NCBI GenBank assembly: GCA_011389865.1
Contig: JAABTL010000002.1
Coordinates: 124,001 to 188,000, forward strand
Direction of reading: 5' to 3'
From: Trueperaceae bacterium
GTDB lineage: Bacteria; Deinococcota; Deinococci; Deinococcales; Trueperaceae
Length of the DNA stretch: 64,000 nt
Made by a program: the position numbers and the translations under genes. Positions 17,726 to 25,994 of this stretch are shown here, piece after piece. The notes under the pieces are model-generated. The model saw nothing but the letters and a program-made list of their open reading frames with translations. It ran no database searches and was not told the DNA's origin. Each line of letters opens with the position of its first letter. The stretch's first letter is position 1.

Positions 17726-19282
17726 ATGTCCACCGTCATCCCCTTCTCCCCCGAGCCATTCACCGACCTCCGCGATCCGCATGCGCGCGATGCCTACCGC
17801 ATCGCCCTCGATGGGGTGGCCGAGCAACTCGGCAAGACGTGGCCGCTGATCATCGGCGGCGAGCGCGTCGAGACCGGCCGGACCTTCGACTCCGTCGACC
17901 CGTGCGCCCCCTCGCGGGTGATCGGCCGGGTGTCGATGGCTGGTGCCGCCGAGGTCGACCGCGCGTTCGCCGCTGCCGAGGCCGGCTTCGCGGTGTGGTC
18001 CTCGTGGCCCGCCGCTGCCCGTGCCCGGGCGCTGGGGCGCCTGGCGGCGATCATGCGCCGCCGAAAGCTCGAGTTCTGCGCCTGGGAGACCTACGAGGCC
18101 GGCAAGAACTACCGCGAGGCGGACGCCGACGTCGCCGAGGCCATCGACTTCGTGGAGTACTACGCACGCCAGGCCCTCGAGCTGGAGCCGCCGCGCGTGA
18201 CGACGCCGGTCCCCGGCGAGGACAACGTCACGACGCTCGAACCGATCGGCGTGGGCCTCGTCATCCCGCCGTGGAACTTCCCGCTGGCCATCCTGGTGGG
18301 CACGTCGATGGGTCCGGTCGCCGCCGGCAACACGATCGTCCTCAAGCCCTCGCGGGTCACGCCCGTGATCGCCGGCGTCTTCCTCGAGTGCATCGAGGAG
18401 GCGGGCTGGCCCGCCGGCGTCGTCAACCTGCTCACCGGCACCGAGGAGGGGATGGGCGACTCGCTCGTCGACGACGTGCGAACGCACTTCATCAACTTCA
18501 CCGGTTCGGTCGGCGTCGGCCTGCGCATCCTCGAGCGCGCGGCCAAGGTGCATCCGGGTCAGCGCCACATCAAGAAGGCCTTCATGGAGCTCGGCGGCAA
18601 GGACGCGATGATCGTCGACGAGACCGCCGACCTCGACGTCGCCGTCACGGCCGCGATCCAGGGGGCCTTCGGCTACAACGGGCAGAAGTGCTCGGCGATG
18701 TCGCGCCTCATCCTCGTCGACGAGATCCACGACGAGATGCTGGCGGCGTTCGTCGCAGCGACCGAGCGACTCACCGTCGGACCGGCGGTCGACGACTTCG
18801 ACGTCACCGCCGTGTCGAGCGAGAAGCAGTACCGCAGCGTGCTCGAGTACTGCGCCCTGGCCCACGAGGAGGGGCGCGTGGTCCTCGGCGGCGGCAAGGC
18901 GGAGGGGTTCGCCGAGGGCTACTACGTGGCGCCGACGATCGTCGCGGACGTCGACCCCAAGGCGCGCCTGGCGCAGGAGGAGGTCTTCGGTCCAGTGGTG
19001 GCCGTCTTGCGCGCGCGCGACTTCGACCACGCGCTGGAGATCGCCAACGACACCGACTTCGGCCTGACCGGCGGCCTGATCAGCCGCTCGCGCGAGCGGC
19101 TCGAGCGGGCCAGGCGCGAGTTCAAGGTCGGCAACCTCTACCTCAACCGCAAGATCACGGGTGCCCTCGTCGGCGTGCAGCCGTTCGGTGGCTTCAAGCT
19201 CTCGGGCTCCAACAGCAAGGCCGGCGGACCCGACTACCTGCGCCTGTTCGTCGAGGCCCGGACGGTCACCGAGCGGTTCTAG
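17726..19282 (+). CDS. L-glutamate gamma-semialdehyde (P5C) dehydrogenase
   Basis: 518 residues, an NAD-dependent aldehyde dehydrogenase of the RocA/PruA group completing proline oxidation to glutamate. The catalytic Glu is in [14 protein letters not shown] and the catalytic Cys in [15 protein letters not shown]; cofactor loop [15 protein letters not shown] and [12 protein letters not shown] are present; [21 protein letters not shown] near the end is typical of P5CDH. The ATG at 17726 follows GAAGGAGG; an in-frame start 36 nt upstream would overlap PRODH. Confidence 0.95.
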   Translation: MSTVIPFSPEPFTDLRDPHARDAYRIALDGVAEQLGKTWPLIIGGERVETGRTFDSVDPCAPSRVIGRVSMAGAAEVDRAFAAAEAGFAVWSSWPAAARARALGRLAAIMRRRKLEFCAWETYEAGKNYREADADVAEAIDFVEYYARQALELEPPRVTTPVPGEDNVTTLEPIGVGLVIPPWNFPLAILVGTSMGPVAAGNTIVLKPSRVTPVIAGVFLECIEEAGWPAGVVNLLTGTEEGMGDSLVDDVRTHFINFTGSVGVGLRILERAAKVHPGQRHIKKAFMELGGKDAMIVDETADLDVAVTAAIQGAFGYNGQKCSAMSRLILVDEIHDEMLAAFVAATERLTVGPAVDDFDVTAVSSEKQYRSVLEYCALAHEEGRVVLGGGKAEGFAEGYYVAPTIVADVDPKARLAQEEVFGPVVAVLRARDFDHALEIANDTDFGLTGGLISRSRERLERARREFKVGNLYLNRKITGALVGVQPFGGFKLSGSNSKAGGPDYLRLFVEARTVTERF

Positions 19283-19294
19283 GTGCTCGTGTGC

Positions 19295-19323
19295 GTCGTG
19301 CCCGCAGCACGTGCGGGCACGAC
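19295..19323 (+). terminator. 12-bp hairpin between P5CDH and the stress-protein gene
   Basis: GTCGTGCCCGCA (19295-19306), GCACG loop, TGCGGGCACGAC (19312-19323): a perfect stem starting 12 nt after the P5CDH stop and 22 nt before the next ATG. No T-run, so it may be a partial terminator or an mRNA-processing/stability element. Confidence 0.55.
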
Positions 19324-19345
19324 CCCCGAAACGAGGAGGGTCGAC

Positions 19346-19894
19346 ATGAGCAAGCGGAAGGTCCTGCTCCCGCTCGACGGGTCCGACTTCGGCCGCATGG
19401 CGTTCCGCACCGTGGGCCGGCTGTTCGACCCCGAGACGACGCACGTCACGATCGCCCACGTCGCCCCGGTCCCCGAAGGCGTCACGGGCCCGCTCCCGCC
19501 CCCGTCCGTCATCGCCGGCTGGAGCGACTCGGTGCTCATGCCGTGGCGCGAGCGCGGCGAGTTCGAGCACCCCGTCTACCAGAGCCAGGCCTGGGTCTCG
19601 ACGCGCGAGGAGGTCATCGACGCGATGGACGACGACGTGCGCAGGCTCGGCGAGGCCGGTTACGAGGTGTCGCTGGCCGTGCGCTTCGGCGACCCCGCGC
19701 AGGAGCTGGCCGACCTCGTCGACGAGGAGGACGTCGACGCCGTGGTGATCGCCACGCACGGCCGCAGCGGCCTCTCCCGCGCCCTGCTCGGCAGCGTCGC
19801 CGAGCGCCTGCTCCGGATGGTGGTCGTGCCGGTGATCATGGTGCGCCCGCACGACGTGGGGACGGACCCCGCGCCGCTGGCGCCGTTCGGCTGA
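19346..19894 (+). CDS. universal stress protein (UspA family)
   Basis: 182 residues. It opens KRKVLLPLDGSDFGRMAFRT, the USP first strand with Asp. Near the C-terminus, VVIATHGRSGLSRALLGSVA then RLLRMVVVPVIMVRP matches the ATP-binding G-2x-G-9x-G(S/T) motif region. A ~35-residue insertion lies after PVPEGVTGPLPPP. Role in stress survival is inferred from the family. AGGAGGGTCGAC precedes the ATG. Confidence 0.9.
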   Translation: MSKRKVLLPLDGSDFGRMAFRTVGRLFDPETTHVTIAHVAPVPEGVTGPLPPPSVIAGWSDSVLMPWRERGEFEHPVYQSQAWVSTREEVIDAMDDDVRRLGEAGYEVSLAVRFGDPAQELADLVDEEDVDAVVIATHGRSGLSRALLGSVAERLLRMVVVPVIMVRPHDVGTDPAPLAPFG

Positions 19895-19913
19895 CCGCGG
19901 CCGCCCCACACCG

Positions 19914-19940
19914 CGAAGCCCCGCCAGAGGCGGGGCTTCG
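19914..19940. terminator. bidirectional terminator between usp and tRNA-Thr
   Basis: CGAAGCCCCGCC (19914-19925), AGA loop, GGCGGGGCTTCG (19929-19940): perfect 12-bp stem between convergent units. The arm core GAAGCCCC recurs in the hairpin at 28874-28905. Confidence 0.7.
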
Positions 19941-19943
19941 ACG

Positions 19944-20018
19944 TGGAGCCAATGGTCAGATTCGAACTGACGACCTGCCGATTACGAATCGGCTGCTCTA
20001 CCACTGAGCTACATTGGC
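19944..20018 (-). tRNA. tRNA-Thr (anticodon CGT)
   Basis: Acceptor stem GCCAATG/CATTGGC with T discriminator and encoded CCA; D-loop AGCTCAGTGGTAGAGC; anticodon stem GCCGA/TCGGC around TTCGTAA; T-arm GTTCGAATC. Reads ACG codons. Last of three tRNAs transcribed on the minus strand. Confidence 0.95.
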
Positions 20019-20057
20019 GCGGCCGTGGAGGCGCCCGGAGGCGCCTCGCTGGCGGCT

Positions 20058-20133
20058 TGGTGGCCAAGGGCAGATTTGAACTGCCGACACCACGATTTTC
20101 AGTCGTGTGCTCTACCAACTGAGCTACTTGGCC
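20058..20133 (-). tRNA. tRNA-Phe (anticodon GAA)
   Basis: Acceptor GGCCAAG/CTTGGCC with A discriminator and encoded CCA; anticodon stem CACGA/TCGTG around CTGAAAA; T-arm GTTCAAATC. Confidence 0.96.
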
Positions 20134-20136
20134 ATC

Positions 20137-20212
20137 TGGCGGAGCGGACGGGATTTGAACCCGCGACCTTCTGCGTGACAGGCAGATATGCTAACCGCTA
20201 CACTACCGCTCC
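20137..20212 (-). tRNA. tRNA-Asp (anticodon GTC)
   Basis: Acceptor GGAGCGG/CCGCTCC with G discriminator and encoded CCA; anticodon stem TCTGC/GCAGA around CTGTCAC; T-arm GTTCAAATC. First of the Asp-Phe-Thr cluster, only 3 nt from tRNA-Phe. Confidence 0.96.
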
Positions 20213-20300
20213 GCGAGCACACCGAGCACCGTCCAGCACGAGCATCGCCTTACCGGTGCGCAGGCGCGACCGCCAGGATACCCGTGCCGCGCGCGGGGTG

Positions 20301-22256
20301 TCAACGGAGCGCCGGCGACGTCGCGACGGCGTCGAGCGCCGCATCGTCGGTCTCTGCGCGACCCACGGGCGCCGGCGGCCGCTCCCAGCGTCGGCCGCGC
20401 AGGGCCGCAACCGCGTCGGCGATGCCCCGCACCCCGTAGCCGAGCTCCTCGTGCTGCCGTGCCGGATCGCCGTGCGGCACGTGGACGTCATCGATGCCGA
20501 GTCGCCGGATCGGCACCTCGAGTCCGGCGTCCGCGAGGTGCTCGGCGACGGCGGCGCCCATGCCGCCGGCCAACACGTGGTCCTCGACGGTCACGATGGG
20601 AACCCCGGCGCCGGCCCAGCGCGCCAGTAGATCTCCGTCGAGCGGCTTGAGGAAGCGGGCGTTGACCACCGCCACGTCGGTCGTCGTGCCGACGGCCTCG
20701 AGCGCGTACCCCAGGGTCACGCCGTACGCGAGGACCACCACCGCGGCGTGTTCCGGGTCGGTGGGCCCCGCCACGACATCCCAACTGCCCCAGGGGACGG
20801 CCGGCCAGTCGTCGACGGCGGCCTCGGGGGCTGCGGCGACCGACCCGCGCGGCCAGCGGACCGCCACCGGGCCACCCCGCTCGATCGCCCCCCTGAGCAG
20901 CGAGCGCAGCTCCACGGCGTCCTTGGGCATCGCGATGGACAGGTTCGGGATCGGGCGCAGGTAGGCCATGTCGAACACGCCCTGGTGGGTCATCCCGTCG
21001 GCCCCCACCAGGCCGGCTCGGTCGATGGCGAACACGACGTCGAGCGATTCCAAGGCGACGTCGTGGATCAGCTGATCGTAGCCCCGCTGCAGGAAGGTGC
21101 TGTAGATCGCCACGATCGGCTTCTCGCCACGCAGCGCGAGCCCGGCGGCGGTCGTCACCGCGACGTCCTCGGCGATGCCGACGTCGAGGTAGCGCTCGGG
21201 GTGCGCCTTGCTGTAGCGCACCAGGCCGGAGCCCTCGCGCATCGCCGGCGTGATGACCCAGACGCGGTCGTCGTGCCGGCTCAGGTCGATCGCGGCATCG
21301 CCGAAGGCGTCCGACCACTGGTAGCCCTTGCCCGCCGCGACGGGGTTGAGGGCGTCGTAGCGCGACGCGCCGTGCCAGGTGATCGGATCGGCCTCGGCGA
21401 CGTCGTACCCCTTCCCCTTGCGGGTGAGGACGTGCAGCATCGTCGGGCCCTCGAGCTCGCGGATGTGCGCGAGGTAGAAGGCGATCTGCTCGACGTCGTG
21501 CCCGTCGATCGGCCCCACGTAACGAAGGCCCATCGCGTGGAACGGGTTGTTCGAAGCGGGGTCGAAGAACCGGCGCGTGGCCTTCTTGGCCCGGCTACCG
21601 AACTCGGCGAGCGGCGCCCAGAAGTCGCGCAGCGCGGCCTTGCCGCGCGACTCCGCCTGCTGCAGCCAGGGCTGCACCTGCAGCCGTCGCATGAACTCGT
21701 TGAGCGCGCCGACGTTCTCGCTGATCGACATCTCGTTGTCGTTCAGGACGATCGTCATCCGCGGCTTCCGGTGCCCGATCGTGTTGAGCGCCGCCAGCGC
21801 CATCCCGCCGGTGAGGGCACCGTCCCCGATGACGGCGACGACGTCGTAGGGCGCCGCCCGCGCGTCGCGCGCCAGCGCCATCCCGAGCGCGGCCGCCAAG
21901 CTGGTGCTGGCGTGGCCCACCGTCAGCGCGTCGTGCGGCGACTCGCTCGAAGTCGTGAAGCCCGCGGGGCCGCCGTGCTGGCGGATCCGGCGCATGTGGT
22001 GACGCCGCCCGGTGAGGATCTTGTGGCCGTAGGTCTGGTGACCGACGTCCCACACGATGCGGTCACGCAGGCTGTCGTGGACGTGGTGCAGTGCGACCGT
22101 CAGCTCGACGGCGCCGAGACTGGACGCCAGGTGGCCGCCGGTCTCCGAGCACACGTCGATGATCTCGGCGCGCAACTCCGCGGCCAACTGCGGCAACTGC
22201 TCTCTGCGCAGCCGCGCGACGTCAGCCGACGTGCTGATGTGGTCGAGCAGGCTCAT
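20301..22256 (-). CDS. dxs: 1-deoxy-D-xylulose-5-phosphate synthase
   Basis: 651 residues, the first enzyme of the MEP isoprenoid pathway (pyruvate + glyceraldehyde-3-P to DXP), feeding carotenoids and quinones. Seen: WDVGHQTYGHKILTGRR, SSESPHDALTVGHASTSLAA, ThDP motif VIGDGALTGGMALAALN, YVGPIDGHDVEQ, IDRAGLVGADGMTHQGVFDM. Oddity: the usual DVGIAEQHAVT reads DVGIAEDVAVT (QH to DV), although the catalytic Glu is kept. About 25 residues extend the C-terminus. The ATG follows GGGGAGGAGCG. Last gene of the FAH-purN-purD-SIS-lipoprotein-dxs run. Confidence 0.92.
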   Translation of the reverse strand: MSLLDHISTSADVARLRREQLPQLAAELRAEIIDVCSETGGHLASSLGAVELTVALHHVHDSLRDRIVWDVGHQTYGHKILTGRRHHMRRIRQHGGPAGFTTSSESPHDALTVGHASTSLAAALGMALARDARAAPYDVVAVIGDGALTGGMALAALNTIGHRKPRMTIVLNDNEMSISENVGALNEFMRRLQVQPWLQQAESRGKAALRDFWAPLAEFGSRAKKATRRFFDPASNNPFHAMGLRYVGPIDGHDVEQIAFYLAHIRELEGPTMLHVLTRKGKGYDVAEADPITWHGASRYDALNPVAAGKGYQWSDAFGDAAIDLSRHDDRVWVITPAMREGSGLVRYSKAHPERYLDVGIAEDVAVTTAAGLALRGEKPIVAIYSTFLQRGYDQLIHDVALESLDVVFAIDRAGLVGADGMTHQGVFDMAYLRPIPNLSIAMPKDAVELRSLLRGAIERGGPVAVRWPRGSVAAAPEAAVDDWPAVPWGSWDVVAGPTDPEHAAVVVLAYGVTLGYALEAVGTTTDVAVVNARFLKPLDGDLLARWAGAGVPIVTVEDHVLAGGMGAAVAEHLADAGLEVPIRRLGIDDVHVPHGDPARQHEELGYGVRGIADAVAALRGRRWERPPAPVGRAETDDAALDAVATSPALR

Positions 22257-22288
22257 CGCTCCTCCCCTGACCCCCGGACCCGCACAGG

Positions 22289-22393
22289 CTACCCGCCGAG
22301 CACCCGCACGACGGTGACCGAGCACCCAACGCCGAACGCGGCGCGTCGCACGGCGGGCTGGCCCGCGCTGAGAAGACCCTCGTGGCCGATCAC
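22289..22393 (-). CDS. hypothetical 34-residue ORF between the lipoprotein gene and dxs
   Basis: The GTG at 22393 overlaps the lipoprotein stop as GTGA. The frame runs MIGHEGLLSAGQPAVRRAAF then GVGCSVTVVRVLGG and stops 32 nt before dxs. It fills most of the otherwise empty 133-bp spacer. No domain recognised; it could be a coupled small protein or chance. Confidence 0.3.
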   Translation of the reverse strand: MIGHEGLLSAGQPAVRRAAFGVGCSVTVVRVLGG

Positions 22394-23109
22394 GGCGCCG
22401 GTTGCCCGGCCTCGAAGTTCGTCGCCACCAGGAACCAGCCGTTCTCGTGGCGGACCTTGCCGACGCCGGGGGCGAACCACACCTGCTGCGATACCTCTTC
22501 GACGACGTCGCCGTCCTCGCCGAAGGTACGCGCCGTGCGGTCGATGACGAAGACGTCGTACACGCGGTCGGAGACCGTGACCGGCCGGCGGTCGACGACC
22601 GTGTACACGTAGTCGATCGACTGGGTGAAGCGCCGCTGTCCGGCCGGCGCGTCGGGAAAGACGCCCGCGGCGACGGTCGAACCCGTCCACTGCGCGCCCA
22701 CGCGGAGCTCGGCCTCTGCAGGCAGCTCGCGAATCGGGGGCTCGAAGGTGAAGCTGCCGCCAGGCCGCGTCTGCCGCCTGAGGTACACGCCGTCGTCGCG
22801 GAACTGACGGAAGTGCGTGACGTCCTGGCCGCCGCCGACCAGCCTGAAGGCGATCCACACGTCGCCGTCGAGTACGGCCGGTCCCTCGATCGTCTCGACG
22901 TACCTCGGGTCGTCCAGCAGGGCGCCATCACGCAGGTAGGCCCACTGGATCCCCGTCTCCTGCGGGTAGGTCGAGGGCGTCGCCGCGAGCTGCTGCACGG
23001 CGACGCGGCCCTGCTCCCGCACCGGGGCGCAGGCCACGAGCGCGACCAGCAAGGCGGCGCCGATGGCGATGACGAGGTGAGGTCGCGGTCGTCGGCCCAT
23101 GCTCGTCAT
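22390..23109 (-). CDS. putative lipoprotein
   Basis: 239 residues. Signal peptide with basic start MTSMGRRPRP, hydrophobic HLVIAIGAALLVALVAC and lipobox LVAC, so lipidation at Cys ~27 and an outer or periplasmic-face location are expected. The mature part is a soluble beta-rich domain (GIQWAYLRDGALLDDPRYVE, AQWTGSTVAAGVFPDA, VYTVVDRRPVTVSDRVYDVF, VWFAPGVGKVRHENGWFL). The last pieces resemble domains of unknown function in secreted proteins; no enzyme motif is seen. The ATG overlaps the preceding SIS gene stop (ATGA). Confidence 0.7.
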   Translation of the reverse strand: MTSMGRRPRPHLVIAIGAALLVALVACAPVREQGRVAVQQLAATPSTYPQETGIQWAYLRDGALLDDPRYVETIEGPAVLDGDVWIAFRLVGGGQDVTHFRQFRDDGVYLRRQTRPGGSFTFEPPIRELPAEAELRVGAQWTGSTVAAGVFPDAPAGQRRFTQSIDYVYTVVDRRPVTVSDRVYDVFVIDRTARTFGEDGDVVEEVSQQVWFAPGVGKVRHENGWFLVATNFEAGQPAP

Positions 23110-24032
23110 GCTACCGCGCGGACCCGCCCGTAGACGCCGTCGTCGGTGGGATCGATCCCGCCGAGGATCGCGCCGTAGGCGGCGACCCAGGTCGCCGCGT
23201 ACCACAGCACGACCGCGTCGACGACCGGGTCGGCATCGGCGGGTGGCAACCAGCCGTCGCCGAACGCCAGCCGTTCGACCTGCGCCACCCGGGTCTCGAG
23301 CACCTCCTCGATCAGTTCCGTCTCCGGCCCCAGGCGCCCCAGCACCAGCGCCACGAGGTCGTCGGCCAACGCGTGCCGGGCCTCGAAGGCCGCCGAAGCC
23401 ACCAGCGTGCCATGGGCACCCGCGGGGACCGCCAGGGTCTTCCCTACCCGGGCGAACACCTGCTGGACCAACCCCTGGGCGGCTGCACCGGTGCGGTCGG
23501 AGACCAACAACGGCACCCGCTGCCACAGCGCCCAGGCGAGTGCCTTCGCCGGGTTCTCCGCCGTCGGAAGCGCCGGGTCGGCGCCGGACGCGACCTGGCG
23601 CAGTGCGACGGCCAACCGTTCGCCCGCCTCGCCGCGCCCACTGGCGAACGCGAGGTAGCGCACCCAATGGAACGGGGCCAACGCGTCGTCCGGCAACCGC
23701 ACGTCGCGGGTCGCTGCCTCGACGCCCTCGTCCTCGCCGCCGATGACGACGACCTCGGCGCCGGCGACCTCGACCGCGCTTCTGCGCACGGCGAGCTCGG
23801 CGGGATCCTCGAACCCGCCCTCGATGAAGAACTGCGTGCCCTGCGGGGTCAGCCGACCATCGAACCAGTCCGCGACGACGGGCTCGAGCACGGCAGCCGC
23901 GCCGGCCGCATCGAAGCCGTGGGGGCCGGGCCGCACGCCGTCGGGTCCAGCGTAGGCGTCCGGCAGGGCGGCCAAGCGGTCGAGGAACCTCTCGGGGTCA
24001 CGCGCGTGAAGGGTGGAGCGTTCATCCAACAT
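23106..24032 (-). CDS. SIS-domain / phosphoglucose-phosphomannose isomerase-like protein
   Basis: 308 residues. The C-terminal half resembles the bifunctional phosphoglucose/phosphomannose isomerase C-terminal domain: AKALAWALWQRVPLLVSDRT, VFARVGKTLAVPAGAHGTLV, EARHALADDLVALVLGRLG. The N-terminal sugar-phosphate-binding signature is weak, so isomerase activity is uncertain. TAGGCT lies 7 nt before the ATG and overlaps the purD stop codon, pointing to an internal leaderless promoter. Neighbours are purD upstream and a lipoprotein gene downstream. Confidence 0.6.
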   Translation of the reverse strand: MLDERSTLHARDPERFLDRLAALPDAYAGPDGVRPGPHGFDAAGAAAVLEPVVADWFDGRLTPQGTQFFIEGGFEDPAELAVRRSAVEVAGAEVVVIGGEDEGVEAATRDVRLPDDALAPFHWVRYLAFASGRGEAGERLAVALRQVASGADPALPTAENPAKALAWALWQRVPLLVSDRTGAAAQGLVQQVFARVGKTLAVPAGAHGTLVASAAFEARHALADDLVALVLGRLGPETELIEEVLETRVAQVERLAFGDGWLPPADADPVVDAVVLWYAATWVAAYGAILGGIDPTDDGVYGRVRAVA

Positions 24033-24042
24033 GGGCGCGAGC

Positions 24043-25332
24043 CTACCAGCGGCGCGCGCGTCGACCGATGTCGCGCCGGACGTGGGCCCCCGGGAAGACG
24101 ATGCGGTCGACGGCCTCGTAGGCGCGCTCGACGGCCGCCACGGCGTCACGACCCACCGCCGTCACCCCCAGGACGCGACCACCGGCGGATACCAGCCGAC
24201 CGTCCGCGTCCCGCGCGGTACCGGCATGGAACACCACGACGTCGCGCCCGAGGTCGCTGGGTAGGTCGATGACGACGCCGGTCTTGGGCGGCCCCGGGTA
24301 ACCCTCGGCCGCCATGACGACGCAGGCGCACGCACCCGGCCGCCACACGGGACGGACGTCGCCCAGGCGCCCGCGCGCGGCGCCGTCGAGCAGCTCGAAG
24401 GCGTCGCTCGCGAGCAGCGGCAGCAGCGCCTGCAGCTCGGGGTCGCCGAAGCGCACGTTGTACTCGAGCAGGCGTGGACCGCCCGACGTCAGCATCAGCC
24501 CGAGGAACAGCGTGCCGACGAACGGGCGTCCTTCCGCGCGGAGGCCCTCGAGGGTCGGCGTGACCACGCTGCGGATCGCCTCCTGCAGCCCCGTCGGCCC
24601 CCATGGATCGACGGGGGCGAGCGTCCCCATGCCCCCGGTCATCGGCCCCACATCGCCGTCGTAGGCGGCCTTGTGGTCCTCCACCAGCGGCAGCGGCAGG
24701 GCGTGACGGCCGTCGCAGACGACCAGCAGGCTGACCTCGTCGCCCTCGAGGAACTCCTCCACGACGACCTGGCGCTCGCCGGCCGCGAACGCCGCGGCGG
24801 CCGCCGCGCGCCCCTCCGCCGGGTCGAAGGCGACCGTGACACCCTTGCCGGCCGCCAGGCCGCTCGCCTTGACGACCACCCGCCCGCCCGAGCGGGCCGC
24901 GAACGCATCGATCGCCTCGCCCGCGACCTCGGGACGATCGGTCGTCACGGCCCCCGCGGTCGGGATCGCGTAGCGCTGCATGAACGACTTGGCGTGGGCC
25001 TTGGACGCCTCGAGCTCGGCCGCCGCCCGCGTGGGCCCGTAGGCGGCCACGCCGCGAGCGGCGAGGGCGTCCACCAGCCCGGCGACGAGGGGCGCCTCCG
25101 GGCCGACGACCACGAGGTCGACGGCGCGCCGTTCGGCCTCGGCCGCCAGCCAGCCGACCGCCTCGGGCGTGGCCAGGCCCAGCGGCGTCGGCAGGCGCGG
25201 TCCAAGGTCGGCCGTCCCCGCGTTGCCCGGCGCGAGGATGACCTCGCCGACGCGCGGGGAGCGCGCCAACGCCCAGGCGAGCGCGTGCTCGCGCCCGCCG
25301 CCGCCGACGACCATCACCCGGGCGCCGCTCAT
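24043..25332 (-). CDS. purD: phosphoribosylamine-glycine ligase
   Basis: 429 residues, the typical GARS length. ATP-grasp ligase forming glycinamide ribonucleotide. Seen: VMVVGGGGREHALAWALARS, ILAPGNAGTADLG, VVVGPEAPLVAGLVDAL, VVVKASGLAAGKGVTVAFDP, YDGDVGPMTGGMGTLAPVD, LEYNVRFGDPELQALLPLL. The ATG overlaps the purN stop (ATGA), so consecutive purine-pathway steps are coupled. Confidence 0.97.
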   Translation of the reverse strand: MSGARVMVVGGGGREHALAWALARSPRVGEVILAPGNAGTADLGPRLPTPLGLATPEAVGWLAAEAERRAVDLVVVGPEAPLVAGLVDALAARGVAAYGPTRAAAELEASKAHAKSFMQRYAIPTAGAVTTDRPEVAGEAIDAFAARSGGRVVVKASGLAAGKGVTVAFDPAEGRAAAAAAFAAGERQVVVEEFLEGDEVSLLVVCDGRHALPLPLVEDHKAAYDGDVGPMTGGMGTLAPVDPWGPTGLQEAIRSVVTPTLEGLRAEGRPFVGTLFLGLMLTSGGPRLLEYNVRFGDPELQALLPLLASDAFELLDGAARGRLGDVRPVWRPGACACVVMAAEGYPGPPKTGVVIDLPSDLGRDVVVFHAGTARDADGRLVSAGGRVLGVTAVGRDAVAAVERAYEAVDRIVFPGAHVRRDIGRRARRW

Positions 25333-25994
25333 GCGGGGCGCTCCCGCTGCCCCGTCGGCGTCGCGTCACCCCGCAGCACGGCGCGCAAGGCGGACGGGAA
25401 GGCCTCGTGCTCCGCGGCCTGGATGCGCGCCTGCAGGGAGGCCTCGTCGTCCCCGGGCAGCACGGCGACCTCGCGCCGCTCGATCACCGGCCCGGTATCG
25501 ACGCCCGCGTCGACGAAGTGGACCGTGCAGCCGCTGCGGTCCACGCCCGCCGCCAGGGCCTGCCGCGCGGCGTGGAGGCCAGGGAAGGCCGGTAGCAGGC
25601 TCGGGTGGACGTTGACCAGCCGACCGCGCCACGCCCCCACGAAGGCCGGTGAGAGGACCCGCATGAACCCGGCCAGGGCGATCAGGTCGACGCCGTCACG
25701 CTCGAGCTCTCGCTGCGCCGCCGCCTCGAAGGCCTCTCGGTCACGGCCGAAGGGGACATGGACGGCGCGCACGCCGGCGTCCCGCGCCAGCGTCAGCGCG
25801 CCCGCATCCCGGCGATCACTCATGACGAGGACGACGCTGGCGTCCGCCGCGGCCGCCCCGTTGGCCGAGGATCCCGGCCCCTGCTCGGGTGGGAACGCGG
25901 CCATCAGCGCCGCCAGGTTGCTCCCGCGACCCGAGGCGAAGACGGCCAGCCGCGCGGTCCGGTCCAGCGGGAAGGCCGGCTGGCCGTCAGCCAC
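25329..25994 (-). CDS. purN: phosphoribosylglycinamide formyltransferase
   Basis: 221 residues. It transfers formyl from 10-formyl-THF to GAR. Seen: LAVFASGRGSNLAALM, LALAGFMRVLSPAFVG (reads LIALAGFMRV), VNVHPSLLPAFPGLHAARQA with catalytic His, and HFVDAGVDTGPVIERREVAV with catalytic Asp. An Ala/Gly-rich insert lies near residues 38-52. The GTG start overlaps the FAH gene by 8 nt. Confidence 0.96.
   Translation of the reverse strand: MADGQPAFPLDRTARLAVFASGRGSNLAALMAAFPPEQGPGSSANGAAAADASVVLVMSDRRDAGALTLARDAGVRAVHVPFGRDREAFEAAAQRELERDGVDLIALAGFMRVLSPAFVGAWRGRLVNVHPSLLPAFPGLHAARQALAAGVDRSGCTVHFVDAGVDTGPVIERREVAVLPGDDEASLQARIQAAEHEAFPSALRAVLRGDATPTGQRERPA

Noticed and set aside
19944-20212. Integration site or prophage remnant at the tRNA cluster
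   Set aside because: No duplicated tRNA 3' end, integrase or phage gene lies within several kb on either side.
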